In this document: positions 31,370-41,399 of the stretch, in pieces | Position numbering within the stretch: the first letter of the stretch is position 1 | Layout of the letters: each line of letters opens with the position of its first letter | NCBI RefSeq assembly: GCF_036898095.1 | Contig: NC_090744.1 | Coordinates: 12,613,093-12,677,092, forward strand | Direction: 5' to 3' | Source: Palaemon carinicauda | Lineage: Eukaryota > Arthropoda > Malacostraca > Decapoda > Palaemonidae | Length of the DNA: 64,000 nt | Made by a program: the position numbers and the translations under genes | Notes under the pieces: model-generated | Seen by the model: the letters and a program-made list of their open reading frames with translations, nothing else | Told to the model about the DNA's origin: nothing | The model's database searches: none

Positions 31370-32270
31370 GTGAGTAAGTCCCTTAAGCGCCAGGTATCCC
31401 CTGCGCGCCAACGTTCTCCTGCACGCCCCCGCGCAATGGCGTGCAAGCACTCTCCTGTTGTTCCTGAGACTCCACTTCAGAGACCACCTGTTCCAGGGAC
31501 AACGCGCCATCAATCTCCTGTTGCTGAGACTACTTGCCAGTGCTCACCTGCGCGCCAGTGCTCACCTGCGCGCCAGCGCTTACCTGCGCGCCAGTGCTCA
31601 CCTGCGTGCCAGTGATCTCCTGTACGCTAGCGATCTTCTCCTCGCCAGCGCACATCTGCGCGCCCTCATCCTGATGCGCGCCACGCGCGCCCACGATCTC
31701 CTGCTCGCCAGCGCTCTTCACCTACGCGCCAGCGTTCACCTGCGCTCCCACGATCTCCGGATCTGGGCGGAGGAGGGAAGAATTCTCCTTCCCGTCAGCA
31801 ATCTCCTACGTGCCTTCGAACCTCGCCTGCTCGTCAGCCCTCGCCTACGCGCCATCGCGCCCAGTCTCTATCGCCGCACCTGTTCCAGCTCCTGCTGTGC
31901 GCCCTCCTGCTCGCCCATGAGCTAGGGGTATTTCCCCTGCGTGTGCGTGCACGCCTTCTAAAGCTCAGCGAGATCCTGCGTGCCCATGCGCGCTCGAGCT
32001 ATCACCTCCGCGCGCGCAAGCGCTTGCACACCCTTTGGTGCACCCTCTGCTTTCGCCAGATCGCGCACCTGCGCGCCGCCGATCACCTGCCCGCCATCGC
32101 TCGCCAGCACGCCAACGCGTCCACTCGCCCACGCGTCTTAGATCGCCTGCGCACCCACGCTCGCCTGCGCGCCATCGTGCCATCGCTCGCCAGTGCGCCA
32201 TCGCTTTACTGTACGCCAGCGCTCGCCCGTGTGCCCTCGCCATCATCTGCGCGCCCGCGCGCGTAGAAAA
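31370..32270 (+). repeat. GC-rich degenerate minisatellite in Gag, unit about 15-18 bp
   Basis: Repeated words CTCACCTGCGCGCCAG, CGATCTCCTGCTCGCCAGCG and similar, for about 900 bases. Translated in one frame it gives repeats of SPARQ type, in another of LRASAH type. GC content is far above the window average, and CGC and GCG words dominate. Confidence 0.8.
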
Positions 32271-32379
32271 TCCCATCGTGCGAGCGCCCCCAACGTGATC
32301 CCCAGCGCGATTCCCATCGGGATTCACAGTGCAAGCCCCCGCGCGAAGAATCAGGAACGAGAGCCTCCAGATCGTCATC

Positions 32380-32381
<2 letters not shown>

Positions 32382-32428
<47 letters not shown>
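32382..32428. repeat. (CA)n microsatellite
   Basis: About 23 uninterrupted CA units. It causes the poly-Thr-His and poly-Val-Cys open frames on the two strands. Confidence 0.95.
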
Positions 32429-32430
<2 letters not shown>

Positions 32431-32619
32431 CGCAAGCACAGATCAGCGCTCCTGCAGAAGGAGGGGAAAATCTGGATAGGTCCAGGAACCATCCTTCTTC
32501 CCTTTCTTTTCAGACAGGCCCAGTTGTAGTTTCTACTCCGAAGGATCGCCCGATCCCCTTCCCTCCAGAGGGAGTCGCTGACAGCATAGCTGTCAGTAAG
32601 CAGCCATGGTTCGAGCCCC

Positions 32620-33570
32620 TTGTCAGCCGTCATGCAGGCTTTCAAACCTGCCTTCTCTGAGTTGGGCCTCAAATCAATGGTAGCTCCGACCCCACTGAAG
32701 AGGAAGAGAGGAGTAGAAGTCATGGTAACTTCTCCCAGGGCCAAGCTGGCTCCTCGGAAGTCCTTGAGGAAGGCTCTTTCCCCCCCCCAGACTCTCTCTC
32801 CCTCTCCTGTGGACGAGGATTTTCCGTCCTCAGGGGAGTCTACCCAGGTGAGATCTTCTCCCATCGCACCAATGGGAGTAACCCCACCTCGTGCAGGAGA
32901 ATCGTCCCAGGTTGGGGCGGAGAAGAGCCCACAGACGTCGTTGTTGGAGTCCTGTATTCCTCCCAGGAGGGAACCTAAGGACTCTAAGACCATCCCCAAG
33001 TCATCCTCAAGGATTCGACCAGAGCCAACAAGACCCGTAGAGAACGTCCACGTGTCCCCCCAAGAAGAGTCTTTGGGGACTGGAGACTTTGCTGCCAGTT
33101 CTCCAGGAGGGGAGCCACAGGAGTCAGAGCATGCCCTCTGGCAGGGTCTGACCCTGATGAGGCATCTCAACGGGTTCCCGGACCCTGAGATTCCTCCTCG
33201 AGAGGGCAAAGACACAGTCCTGGACCGAGTCTTTGGCACTCAGAAACCCGCTAAGGCCAGTGCGGATTTGCCCTGGTCCCAAGGGGTGAAGAGTGCCAGG
33301 GATAAGGTTGAGGGCCAGCTCTCCGAACTCGCCTCCTCCAGCCGTTCCACTGCTGGCAACAAGCTCCTCCCTCCTCCTCGTATCCACCAGAGGAGGTACT
33401 TTGAGATCATTGAGGAGTCTTGTCTAGCTCTCCCCTTGCACCATTCTGTGGAAGAGCTCACCATGGGAGTTCCTCTAGAGAGGCTCTCTAGCCGGCAAGT
33501 GTCTTTCTTGGCGACAGAGATCCTAAGTCAGGAGAAGGTTGCGAAGTGTGCCATGCAGGCTACTTCGTGA
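32620..33570 (+). pseudogene. DIRS Gag C-terminal region (third DIRS), ends at a nonsense codon
   Basis: A 316-residue frame, Pro/Ser/Lys-rich then helical: EIIEESCLALPLHHSVEELT, then SRQVSFLATEILSQEKVAKC. The TGA at 33568-33570 is followed in the same frame by LDVWLGSLGILLRSEDLSKE and the RT-bearing frame, so this is probably one protein interrupted by a single nonsense mutation. Confidence 0.65.
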
Positions 33571-33603
33571 CTGGATGTCTGGCTGGGGTCTCTTGGCATC
33601 CTG

Positions 33604-34881
33604 TTGCGATCCGAGGACCTGTCTAAGGAGAGCACCAGGAAGGCCCTGGAGACCTTCCTCCTTTCAGGCACCCGCACCATTGAGTTTCTGGCCCACCAAG
33701 TCTCGAACTTGTGGGCCAATTCCATCCTGAAACGACGTGATGCGGTGGCAGAGAGGTTCCACACGAAGGTCCCAGCCGTCGAGGTCAGCAGGCGCAGACA
33801 TTCTTCCCTTTTGGGAAAGAATCTGTTTGAGCCTAAAGACGTGGAACAGGCAGCTGAGAGGTGGAGGAAGTCCAACCAGGACTCTCTCCTACATAGGGCT
33901 CTTACATCAAAGCCCTATAAACCTCCGGCACTTCAACAACCTCGCCCGTCCAAGATGACGAAACCGGCAGTGGCAGCAAAGGTAACGGTGCGAAGCCCTT
34001 TCCTGTCAAAGACAAGAAAGGCAAAATGTCATCCAGGGGAGGAAAAAACCCAAGAGGGAGTGGCCGAGGCCGCAAACGCTAGAATTGGCAATCCCCCTGC
34101 ATGTCCACCAGTGGGGGGATGCCTACAAAGTTGTGCAATCAGGTGGCAGCAACTCGGGGCCGATTCCTGGACAACTTCCGTAATCAGTCAGGGATATCGC
34201 GTCCCGTTCACAACATCTCTACTTCCCCTGACAGCGGATCCAGTGTCATTGAGCTCCTTTGCCATGGGTTCGGCAAGGGGCCAAGACCTACGGGCAGAAG
34301 TCGAGGCCATGTTAAAGAAGGGCGCTCTCCAGGAGGTTGTTGACGGTTCCCCAGGCTTCTTCAGTCGACTCTTTCTTGTAAGGAAGGCGTCTGGAGGCTG
34401 GAGACCAGTCATCGACCTCTCAGCTCTGAACAGGTTTGTCAAACAAACCCCGTTCAGCATGGAGACGGCAGACACGGTCAGACTTGCAGTGAGACCACAA
34501 GACTTCATGTGTACACTGGACCTGAAGGACGTGTACTTCCAGATCCCAGTCCATCCGTCTTCAAGGAAGTACTTAAGATTCAGCCTAGACAACAAGATCT
34601 ACCAGTTCAAGGTGCTGTGTTTCCGTCTCTCCACAGCACCCCAGGTATTCACCAGAGTGTTCACCCTGATTTCTTCGTGGGCTCACAGGATCGGCATCCA
34701 TCTCCTCCGTTATCTGGACGACTGGCTGATCCTGGGAGACTCGGAGTCGACCCTTCTTCGACACCGAGACAAGCTTCTGGGACTTTGCCAAGATCTAGGG
34801 ATCATGGTAAATCTCGAGAAGTCTTCTCTGCTTCCAACTCAGCGACTGGTATATCTAGGCATGATATTGGACACCAATTAA
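33604..34881 (+). pseudogene. DIRS Gag end and reverse transcriptase (third DIRS), truncated after YLDD
   Basis: 425 residues in one frame. Residues 1-100 continue the Gag helical region (LSGTRTIEFLAHQVSNLWAN). RT begins near residue 225: LRAEVEAMLKKGALQEVVDG, SPGFFSRLFLVRKASGGWRP, VIDLSALNRFV, MCTLDLKDVYFQIPVHPSSR (first catalytic Asp), LCFRLSTAPQVFTRVF, LLRYLDDWLILGDSES (the catalytic Asp pair) and GIMVNLEKSSLLPTQRLVYL. All RT motifs look intact. The frame ends at MILDTN, just where the thumb and RNase H should start, because the downstream sequence has been replaced. The best-preserved DIRS RT in the window. Confidence 0.9.
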
Positions 34882-36112
34882 GCCGAACACCATTAAAATC
34901 TGTGGTTTGAAATAAAGGTTGGAAGGAAAAATAATTAAATAAGCCTTTAAAAGGACGTAGTACCGTAGTTACAAACAATTGGTAGGAGAACAAGGCAATT
35001 CACGTAGATTGTAGGGCGTTTCCTTCGTTCGGCTTCGCTCGCTGTCTGTAAAGAAATATTCAGGAAGATTAGTATCTAAAAGTCATGATAATTTATGTAG
35101 AAGAATATACCCATAGGAATAATAACCCACTTAAAATTACCTTACAATTGAGCAACTGAGGTTTACATTAGTATCAGGAAGGAAATAATAGGGCCGATAC
35201 ACCGCAACCAAACATCATCCTGAAATGAACGGTGAACCTGATATAAATTTGCTCGGTCGTAATATTGGAGACAATCCGTCATAAATATAACCACTCGAAA
35301 CATTAATGTATTAGACGATTCTCTTACCCAAGTGTTAACAACGTGAATTTATGAATAAGCTAGAGTTACTAGTCCGAGAGCTAAATCACCTGAAAGGACA
35401 GAGAATACGATGTATAAAACATATTGACCACAAAAAACTATTACGAATCTTCATGAGATTAAAAATGACAGACAGGAAAACTTGAATGGGCAACACAAGG
35501 CAATGAGAGTTCGTAATGATAACCTTAAAAATAAGCCCTATATATTCTTGGTACTCACCATTGTCGAACCATGCACAAAGGCGTTGCAGATGGATTTTGG
35601 CAGATTTTCACAAGAGGGTGACATAGACCAGGTATCCCAATAAAAGCCTTTAGCCTAAGACAGGCATGTCGTACGAGTCAAAATTGTAGGAACCTTCCCA
35701 GGTGAGTGAGGTCTCTGCTCTCTTCTCTGTGTCTCTCTCTCTGACTGCCGGACGGACGGGCTGCCTGGCTCCTCGTCGCCGTTTTTGCTCGAGTAAAGCA
35801 TATGGAAGGAGGAGTTAGCAAACTACCCATCTTTAAAGACTGGACGGCAGGAAAGACAGTTTGATAGTACCAAGAGTAGGGCAATTGAAATACCATGTTT
35901 TTAATAATTACTAGTCTTTTCTGTCGCCTTGTGAGAACATGAAATGTCTTGTACAGCTTGTGTAGGCCGCAGTCCTTGCGTAGCAGGTTCTAGCGAGGTG
36001 CAGGGACTCCTTATTTCTTGGGTGCTTACACACTCAAATAACGAGCCCCCGGGCAAAGCCAAAAAGCCAGACTGGCAGGGATGTCCACCTTTCCTAATGG
36101 GTGAGTCACCCC
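34882..36112. other. Unrelated sequence inside the third DIRS
   Basis: No RNase H or recombinase motif is found where they are expected. The sequence is AT-rich to 35660. From 35690 to 36110 it is more mixed, with a CT-rich run at 35715-35745. No ORF is convincing; a 72-codon minus-strand frame at 35678-35896 has no recognisable motif. It could be an insertion plus deletion, or a DIRS of a non-autonomous kind. Confidence 0.45.
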
Positions 36113-36209
36113 CTATTAAATAGCGTGGTTTGTATTCCAGTTACGGAACAAATGACAAATTTGTAGATAATTTTTATTTTTCCTAACTATACAAACCTTA
36201 GCTACTTAA
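36113..36209 (+). repeat. Internal complementary region of the third DIRS
   Basis: 36113-36151 is the complement of the left end at 30018, and 36152-36209 the complement of the right end at 36421-36469 (about six mismatches in 50). The two halves meet at ACGGAACAA|ATGACAAAT. Confidence 0.75.
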
Positions 36210-36339
36210 CCAAACTTGCCCACCAGCCCTATCTCCCTTGAAGTCCTACCTCCAAGCAAAGGTAGCTCAAGCACAGGTGTGTGTGAGGAGGGGGGGCGGC
36301 GGTTGGTAGCAAGGTACCATCCCCTACCCCCGCTAACTA

Positions 36340-36469
36340 GCAGTGTGGGTAGTAAACCCTCGTTAAATTTTAATGGCTCATCATTTCAGCTACGCCAAAA
36401 GTAATACCCCTATTAAATATCTAAGATTTGTATGGTAGGAAAAATACAAATTATCTACGAATTTGTCAT
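36340..36469 (-). repeat. Right inverted terminal repeat of the third DIRS
   Basis: Its complement carries GGCGTAGCTGAAATGATGAG, matching the left repeat at 30069 apart from single bases, and ends in the terminal TAGGAAAAATACAAATTATC ... TTTGTCAT. Confidence 0.75.
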
Positions 36470-38863
36470 ATTCTGGCTCCAGGGGAACAGGAATACTGGA
36501 TGTAGAGAATTCATGGTTTTAGTTATAATTACAAATAAAATCATGAAAATTTTAAAGAGGAAAAGAAATTTTTCTTTATTTGTAATTGTTTATTTTTTTA
36601 CGATTTAATTTCATGGAAGTGATTTTATTTTTTTACGATTTAATTTCATAGGAGTGATTCTGAATGTGTGATTTTTTAAATCAAACACTTTTGAAATTTA
36701 AACAAAAATAGGCTGAGGTTCGAGCTGCAAGTTAGGAAGTCAGTTGGAGTCACGAGCTCACGGAAGCAACTCCAAGTGTCACTTGTAAATTGTTCAACCT
36801 TATTTGCAGTCGTCGACTATTTTAACTAATTAGAGTGTATTTGCAACATGCTGTAGTGGTTTGCGGACTGTGGCCAGAGGTAGCACCCGAACTGCCTTGT
36901 GTCCGAATGCTGACCACAACCCGACGTTCACTACACAACAAATATACAATGGTGTAATACCCAAAAAAACTTAAGTAACAGGTCAAGAGAACGGAGCTCT
37001 GGGCACCACCCCTTGATTTATACTGGGCAAGGGGACCCAGCTTAAATTTTGGTTTTTATCATACCCTTCATTGGGCTAGCGGGATTATAAATAAAGGTAT
37101 AAGAACATTAGGTGAAGGGGATTATTATAAGTTACTTGAAAGATTAAAATGACAGTGGCTGAGTAGGGGAACTCAGTGGTTTAAGGAACTGGAATGAGAT
37201 GCGGTATTATAAAAAACAAGAAAAAAAATATTTATTTAACCAAAACTGTTAGGATTACAATTACATTGACCCGTCAATCCAAATAGAAAATTAAAGGCAA
37301 ATTTTGAAAAAGAATAAAATAATTATTCACATACTGGTCACTCACGTTTACTAAGCCATCTCAAACCAACCACCCATAAGAAATATATAAATCTGTGAGA
37401 CTACTGAACTACAATACTTTCCCCTGAATCACTACTGTCCTTTCAATATCCAGTTCACTACTAAACTGCAAAGTCACTTGAAATTATCATACTGTACTCT
37501 AAACGGTAAGGCCGCATACGATGCCGTGCAGGTCTCTACAGGCCCACAATAACAATGTCTCAAAAATTTTGTCAACAACACGAGAAATCGCCAATGGCCT
37601 TATAATACATTGGTTGTGGTGTTATTCAGTCAAACACATGATAGTACTTACAGTTCACGGGCAGTGTAAAATGAATACAGAGCAGACACACACACCACTA
37701 CACACTGGTAACAGGCCATCAACCACATTCATAATTGTTATGAGCAGTACTAGACAGATACTCTGTTCCTATATACTGTACATACAGTGGTCTCGAGTAA
37801 ACTTCCCTTACAATTGGGAACTTCTGTCAACATAAATGCCTGCCGTATCTGTTCTTTTTTCTTTTCTTGATGAAGGAACCTATTCTTGTAAAGTACAGTA
37901 CTTCTATTTACTCAAACTCTGGTTACACATTCAAACCCTACAGAGAGTAGGGCGTGCTGCAATAACAAATGTTGTTAAGACAGTTGGTAGGACCAAACAA
38001 AAATATATACATACCCCTTAAACATATACATTATGCTTGCAAAACATTCAAACCTATTTAAGAAAAATTGAAATCTTTACAGTGAATAAAATGTTATAGT
38101 GCAGTACTGGGGCAGAATATCAGACATTATGACAAAAGGGAATTGATAATGAGAATTACTTTAAAACATATATAACCCAAGCTTGTTATATGTGGAAATG
38201 GTTTGTATTTTTCCCAACTATTATTAATTTTTTCCACATTCCCCCTCTAGATTTTTTTGGTCCACTCAACATTGTCTTACGACTAGCAACAACGCCCTAC
38301 ACTAACTTCATACGTTCAAGTGAAAAATAATTTTTACCTTAGGTACAATAAGTTTTTTTCCACAGACTCATGACTTAACAAAAAGCAATAGGAATAGACA
38401 ACCTTTTAAACACAATGGAGATCCAGTACTTACAAATAAAAAGTTAGATTATTGTCTATTCCTCCCAACAATGCTTCAATAATATACAACCTAACAATTT
38501 CCATTATACTATACAGAAAACATCAGTATTACAGGTATACACTCAGGATCTATCAAGGGAAAAAAATTACATCCATTGCAGTCCAAAATCAATTTAAAAG
38601 CATACAAAACTCATTGATTTTGGACTACAGGTTTTACCTGATAAAAGCAATTTACTGAATTTATTATAACTGTCACGGTCAAAGTCAATTTACAGTACAA
38701 AAATAAATGCAACAGTTACAGAAACCGTGACTAAATAAAGATTTCCTCACACCACGTGTCCCTTTCCCAGCCTTTCAGATACCCAATGTTGGAATTACAA
38801 TATGACTAATAAGAAAAAAAAAGGTAATTATTATCAAAACTGTCTTTAAAAACTATGCAAAGA
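36470..38863. other. No gene recognised
   Basis: AT-rich sequence with short chance ORFs only. At 38230-38243 the string TTTCCACATTCCCCCTCTAG resembles an LTR end next to a polypurine tract on the minus strand, and TGCTGTAGTGG at 36850 could be the other end of such an LTR. With no second copy to compare, this stays a suggestion. Confidence 0.35.
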
Positions 38864-39325
38864 TTAATTCCGTGGGAGATTTATAGTTCTTCTTCTGAGT
38901 CTCAAAATTCTGTCTTGGGACATGCGCCGGGATTCAGCAATCTGCTGGCGAGCTATATTAATATCTCGCAGCACAGGAGACAGGCTAAGCCGGCGACTCT
39001 TCAGATACAGGCTGGGTGTCTTTAATCGGTCGATAACATCGCATAACAGTTGGTATCTGCGGGTGATCGACATACTTTTAGGTAAACCAGAGACAGAATC
39101 CGTAGACTCAGAAGAGGACAATAAAAATCCCGAAAAATCAGGCGATGACCCGGGGCAACGTTGTGTTTCGGGCGACCCAAACAGTGCTGTAACATTCAGG
39201 TTAGATATACCTGACTGTGCCACTTCAGCCTCGAGCTCTGACCGGTATTTTAATCCACCATCAGAATGTAGGAAAGGGTTTGTATTCTGAGGGGACTCAG
39301 GAATGGAGGATGGTTCCCTCTCCAT
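38864..39325 (-). CDS. Unrecognised coding segment, C-terminal part (split by a LINE)
   Basis: 153 residues on the minus strand: Ser/Pro-rich first half (SPETQRCPGSSPDFSGFLLS) and a basic, helical end (LYLKSRRLSLSPVLRDINIA, RRMSQDRILRLRRRTINLP) before a stop. It lies directly after the (TAA)n tail of the LINE 39331-40875, which separates it from a stylistically similar frame at 41299-40875 (both Ser/Pro-rich, with FSGF and SESxxSV motifs). No family recognised. It could be a host gene or the Gag of an unidentified element. The C-terminal helix may bind nucleic acid, by charge only. Confidence 0.4.
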   Translation of the reverse strand: MEREPSSIPESPQNTNPFLHSDGGLKYRSELEAEVAQSGISNLNVTALFGSPETQRCPGSSPDFSGFLLSSSESTDSVSGLPKSMSITRRYQLLCDVIDRLKTPSLYLKSRRLSLSPVLRDINIARQQIAESRRMSQDRILRLRRRTINLPRN

Positions 39326-39330
39326 AATAT

Positions 39331-39333
39331 TAA

Positions 39334-39360
<27 letters not shown>
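39331..39360. repeat. (TTA)n microsatellite, LINE tail
   Basis: About ten ATT/TTA units at the 3' end of the minus-strand LINE. Confidence 0.9.
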
Positions 39361-39365
<5 letters not shown>

Positions 39366-39584
39366 CAAGCTACAACCCTAGTTGGAAAAGCAAGATGCTA
39401 TAAGCCCGGGGGCTCCAACAGGGAAAAATAGCCCAGTGAGGAAAGGAAATAAGGAAATAAATAAATGAAGAGAACAAATTAACAATAAATCATTCTGAAA
39501 TAAGAAACGTCAAAACAGACATGTCATATAATAAACTATCAACAACATCAAAAACAAATATGTCATAAATAAACTATAAAAAGA

Positions 39585-40875
39585 CTATGTCTGCCTGGTC
39601 AACAAAAAAGCATTTGCTCCAACTTTGAACTTTTGAAGTTCTACTGATTCAACCACCCGATTAGGAAGATCATTCCACAACTTGGTCACAGCTGGAATAA
39701 AACTTCTAGAGTACTGCGTAGTATTGAGCCTCGTGATGGAGAAGGCCTGGCTATTAGAATTAACTGCCTGCCTAGTATTACGAACAGGATAGAATTGTCC
39801 AGGGAGATCTGAATGTAAAGGATGGTCAGAGTTGTGAAAAATCTTATGCAACATGCACAATGAACTAATTGAACGATGGTGCCAGAGATTAATATCTAGA
39901 TCAGGAATAAGAAGTTTAATAGACCGTAAGTTTCTGTCCAACAAATTAAGATGAGAATCAGCAGCTGAAGACCAGACAGGAGAACAATACTCAAAACAAG
40001 GTAGAATGAAAGAGTTAAAACACTTCTTCAGAATAGATTGATCACCGAAAATCTTGAAAGACTTTCTCAATAAGCCTATTTTTTGAGAAATTGAAGAAGA
40101 CACAGACCTTATATGTTTCTCAAAAGTAAATTTACTGTCGAGAATTACACCTAAAATTTTGAAGGAGTCATACATATTTAAAGGAACATTATCAATACTG
40201 AGATCCGGATGTTGAGGAACCACCGTCCTTGACCTACTTACAATCATACTTTGAGTTTTGTTAGGATTCAACTTCATACCCCATAATTTGCACCATGCAC
40301 TAATTCTAGCTAAATCTCTATTAAGGGATTCACCAACCCTAGATCTACATTCAGGGGATGGAATTGATGCAAAGAGAGTAGCATCATCTGCATAAGCAAC
40401 AAGCTTGTTTTCTAGGCCAAACCACATGTCATGTGTATATAGTATAAAAAGTAATGGGCCAAGAACAATACCCTGTGGAACACCGGATATCACATTCCTA
40501 TAATCACTATGGTGCCCATCAACAACAACTCTTTGAGATCTATTACTTAAAAGATCAATAATAATGCTAAGAAACGACCCACCCACTCCCAACTGTTTCA
40601 GTTTGAAAACAAGGGCCTCATGATTAACACGGTCAAAGGCAGCACTAAAATCAAGGCCAATCATACGAACTTCCCGACCACAATCAAGGGATTTCTGTAC
40701 AGCATTGGAGATTGTAAGAAGGGCATCACATGCTCCAAGGCCTTTACGAAAACCAAATTGCAAACTAGGGAGTAGATGATTACCTTCAGCAAACCTATTA
40801 AGACGTTTTGCCAGAAGACGTTCAAAAACTTTAGATAATATGGGAGTTATGGAAATTGGGCGGTAATCTGGTCAG
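39585..40875 (-). CDS. LINE reverse transcriptase, 5'-truncated but uninterrupted
   Basis: Motifs in order: YRPISITPILSKVFERLLAK, LQFGFRKGLGACDALLTI, MIGLDFSAAFDRVNHEALVF (first catalytic Asp), VISGVPQGIVLGPLLFILY, LVAYADDATLFAS (catalytic Asp pair), ISAWCKLWGMKLNPNKTQSM and FKILGVILDSKFTFEKHIR. The C-terminus ends FIPAVTKLWNDLPNRVVESV and LLTRQT. No stop or frameshift from about 40875 to 39585, so this is a fairly young insertion. The endonuclease and N-terminus are missing, so it cannot be autonomous. Confidence 0.9.
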
Positions 40876-41299
40876 TGAGACGAGGTTTCCACTCCAGGAC
40901 TCGAGACTGAACTAAAGGTAGGTCAAGAACAGGACCTTTTGACCTAGTCCATGGGGGACTAAATCCACTAAAGGTGGGATCTTCAGGCGACAGTCGGTCG
41001 TCACAATCGGGTGGCAAAAAGCCGAGAAAGTCATTATCAGGATAAATAGACACTGCCGATTCAGAAACAGGGCTTTCTAAAGTAGCAGGTCTTGACCAAT
41101 CTGGACTGGAACTCTTGGAACCAACAGAAGGTAGTTCCAATAATGGAATACTGGAAACTTCCCAGAATTCCCAACTCCCCGGAGGATGAACGATACCTTC
41201 CTCTTGGAAAGAAGAAGCTAAGAACTGGGGCGTTGGCAATTCAGGAGCAGGACAGTGAACCACTGACTCGGGAGACAAAATAGGGGTTTGTTCCAACAC
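40876..41299 (-). CDS. Unrecognised coding segment, N-terminal part (split by a LINE)
   Basis: About 140 residues, Pro/Ser/Glu-rich: LEQTPILSPESVVHCPAPEL, FQEEGIVHPPGSWEFWEVSS and YPDNDFLGFLPPDCDDRLSP. It ends where the LINE begins. The partner C-terminal segment is at 39325-38864. Just upstream on the same strand is a 64-base stretch with ATG and a consensus donor (41373-41310). Product unknown. Confidence 0.4.
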
Positions 41300-41309
41300 G
41301 AATACTTAC

Positions 41310-41373
41310 CTCGAACTACTTTCTTTGGAGTCACTTGTGATCTCCTCTCTATCGACCAAGGTTTTCGCGCCAT
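41310..41373 (-). CDS. Candidate first exon of the unrecognised minus-strand gene
   Basis: Starts ATGGCGCGAAAACC and runs 21 codons (MARKPWSIERRSQVTPKKVVR) plus one base to the donor GAG|GTAAGTATT at 41309. A very similar string (CTCCTAAAAAGTAGTTCGAG then GTAAGTACT) occurs on the plus strand at 42190-42214 inside the DIRS Gag-like relic, so this may be element sequence in inverted orientation rather than a host exon. Confidence 0.3.
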
Positions 41374-41399
41374 TATCCCCCTACTCCGCTCTCTACATA

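Larger units (their letters stand above)
30517..32619 (+). pseudogene. DIRS Gag middle region, repeat-rich (third DIRS)
   Basis: Open stretches in several frames, Pro/Ser/Arg-rich. Identifiable pieces are 30593-30931 (SEAAPPPPPGEDISDNVCNN) and 31046-31615 (SLKRQVSPARQRSPARP). Much of 31370-32270 is low-complexity DNA (see the repeat entry), so long frames on both strands here, including a 424-residue minus-strand one, are by-products. A Gag linker is the reasonable reading. Confidence 0.5.
30018..36469 (+). mobile_element. Third DIRS-type retrotransposon, 3' genes replaced
   Basis: The left end TTGTTCCGTAACTGAAATAC is complementary to 36113-36151, and the right end (to GAATTTGTCAT, 36469) to 36152-36209. 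These adjacent segments form the internal complementary region. Left (30050-30110) and right (36345-36420) inverted repeats share GGGTATTACTTT.GGCGTAGC and TGAAATGA.GAGCCAT. Gag and RT are present. From 34882 to about 36110 the expected RNase H and recombinase are absent and unrelated sequence stands in their place. The total of 6452 bases is near the usual DIRS size. Confidence 0.8.
39331..40875 (-). mobile_element. AAT-tailed LINE, 5' truncated
   Basis: Reverse transcriptase frame 40763-39585, with RT sequence continuing upstream in the same frame to about 40875 (DYRPISITPILSKVFERLLA). After the stop come a 3' untranslated region with GGGCTATTTTTCCCTGTTGG and a (TAA)n tail at 39360-39331. 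The same 3' end occurs at 51482-51681 (minus) and 53930-54316 (plus). Tails of TAA repeats are known from I-type LINEs; the exact clade is not settled. Confidence 0.85.

Noticed and set aside
31965..33239. 424-residue open frame on the minus strand with a poly-Val-Cys tract
   Set aside because: It is the antisense shadow of the repeat-rich DIRS Gag and the (CA)n run; composition, not motifs, keeps it open.
36850..38243. A 1.4-kb solo LTR
   Set aside because: Only TG and CA-like ends and a weak polypurine-like string are present; no second copy or target duplication to support it.
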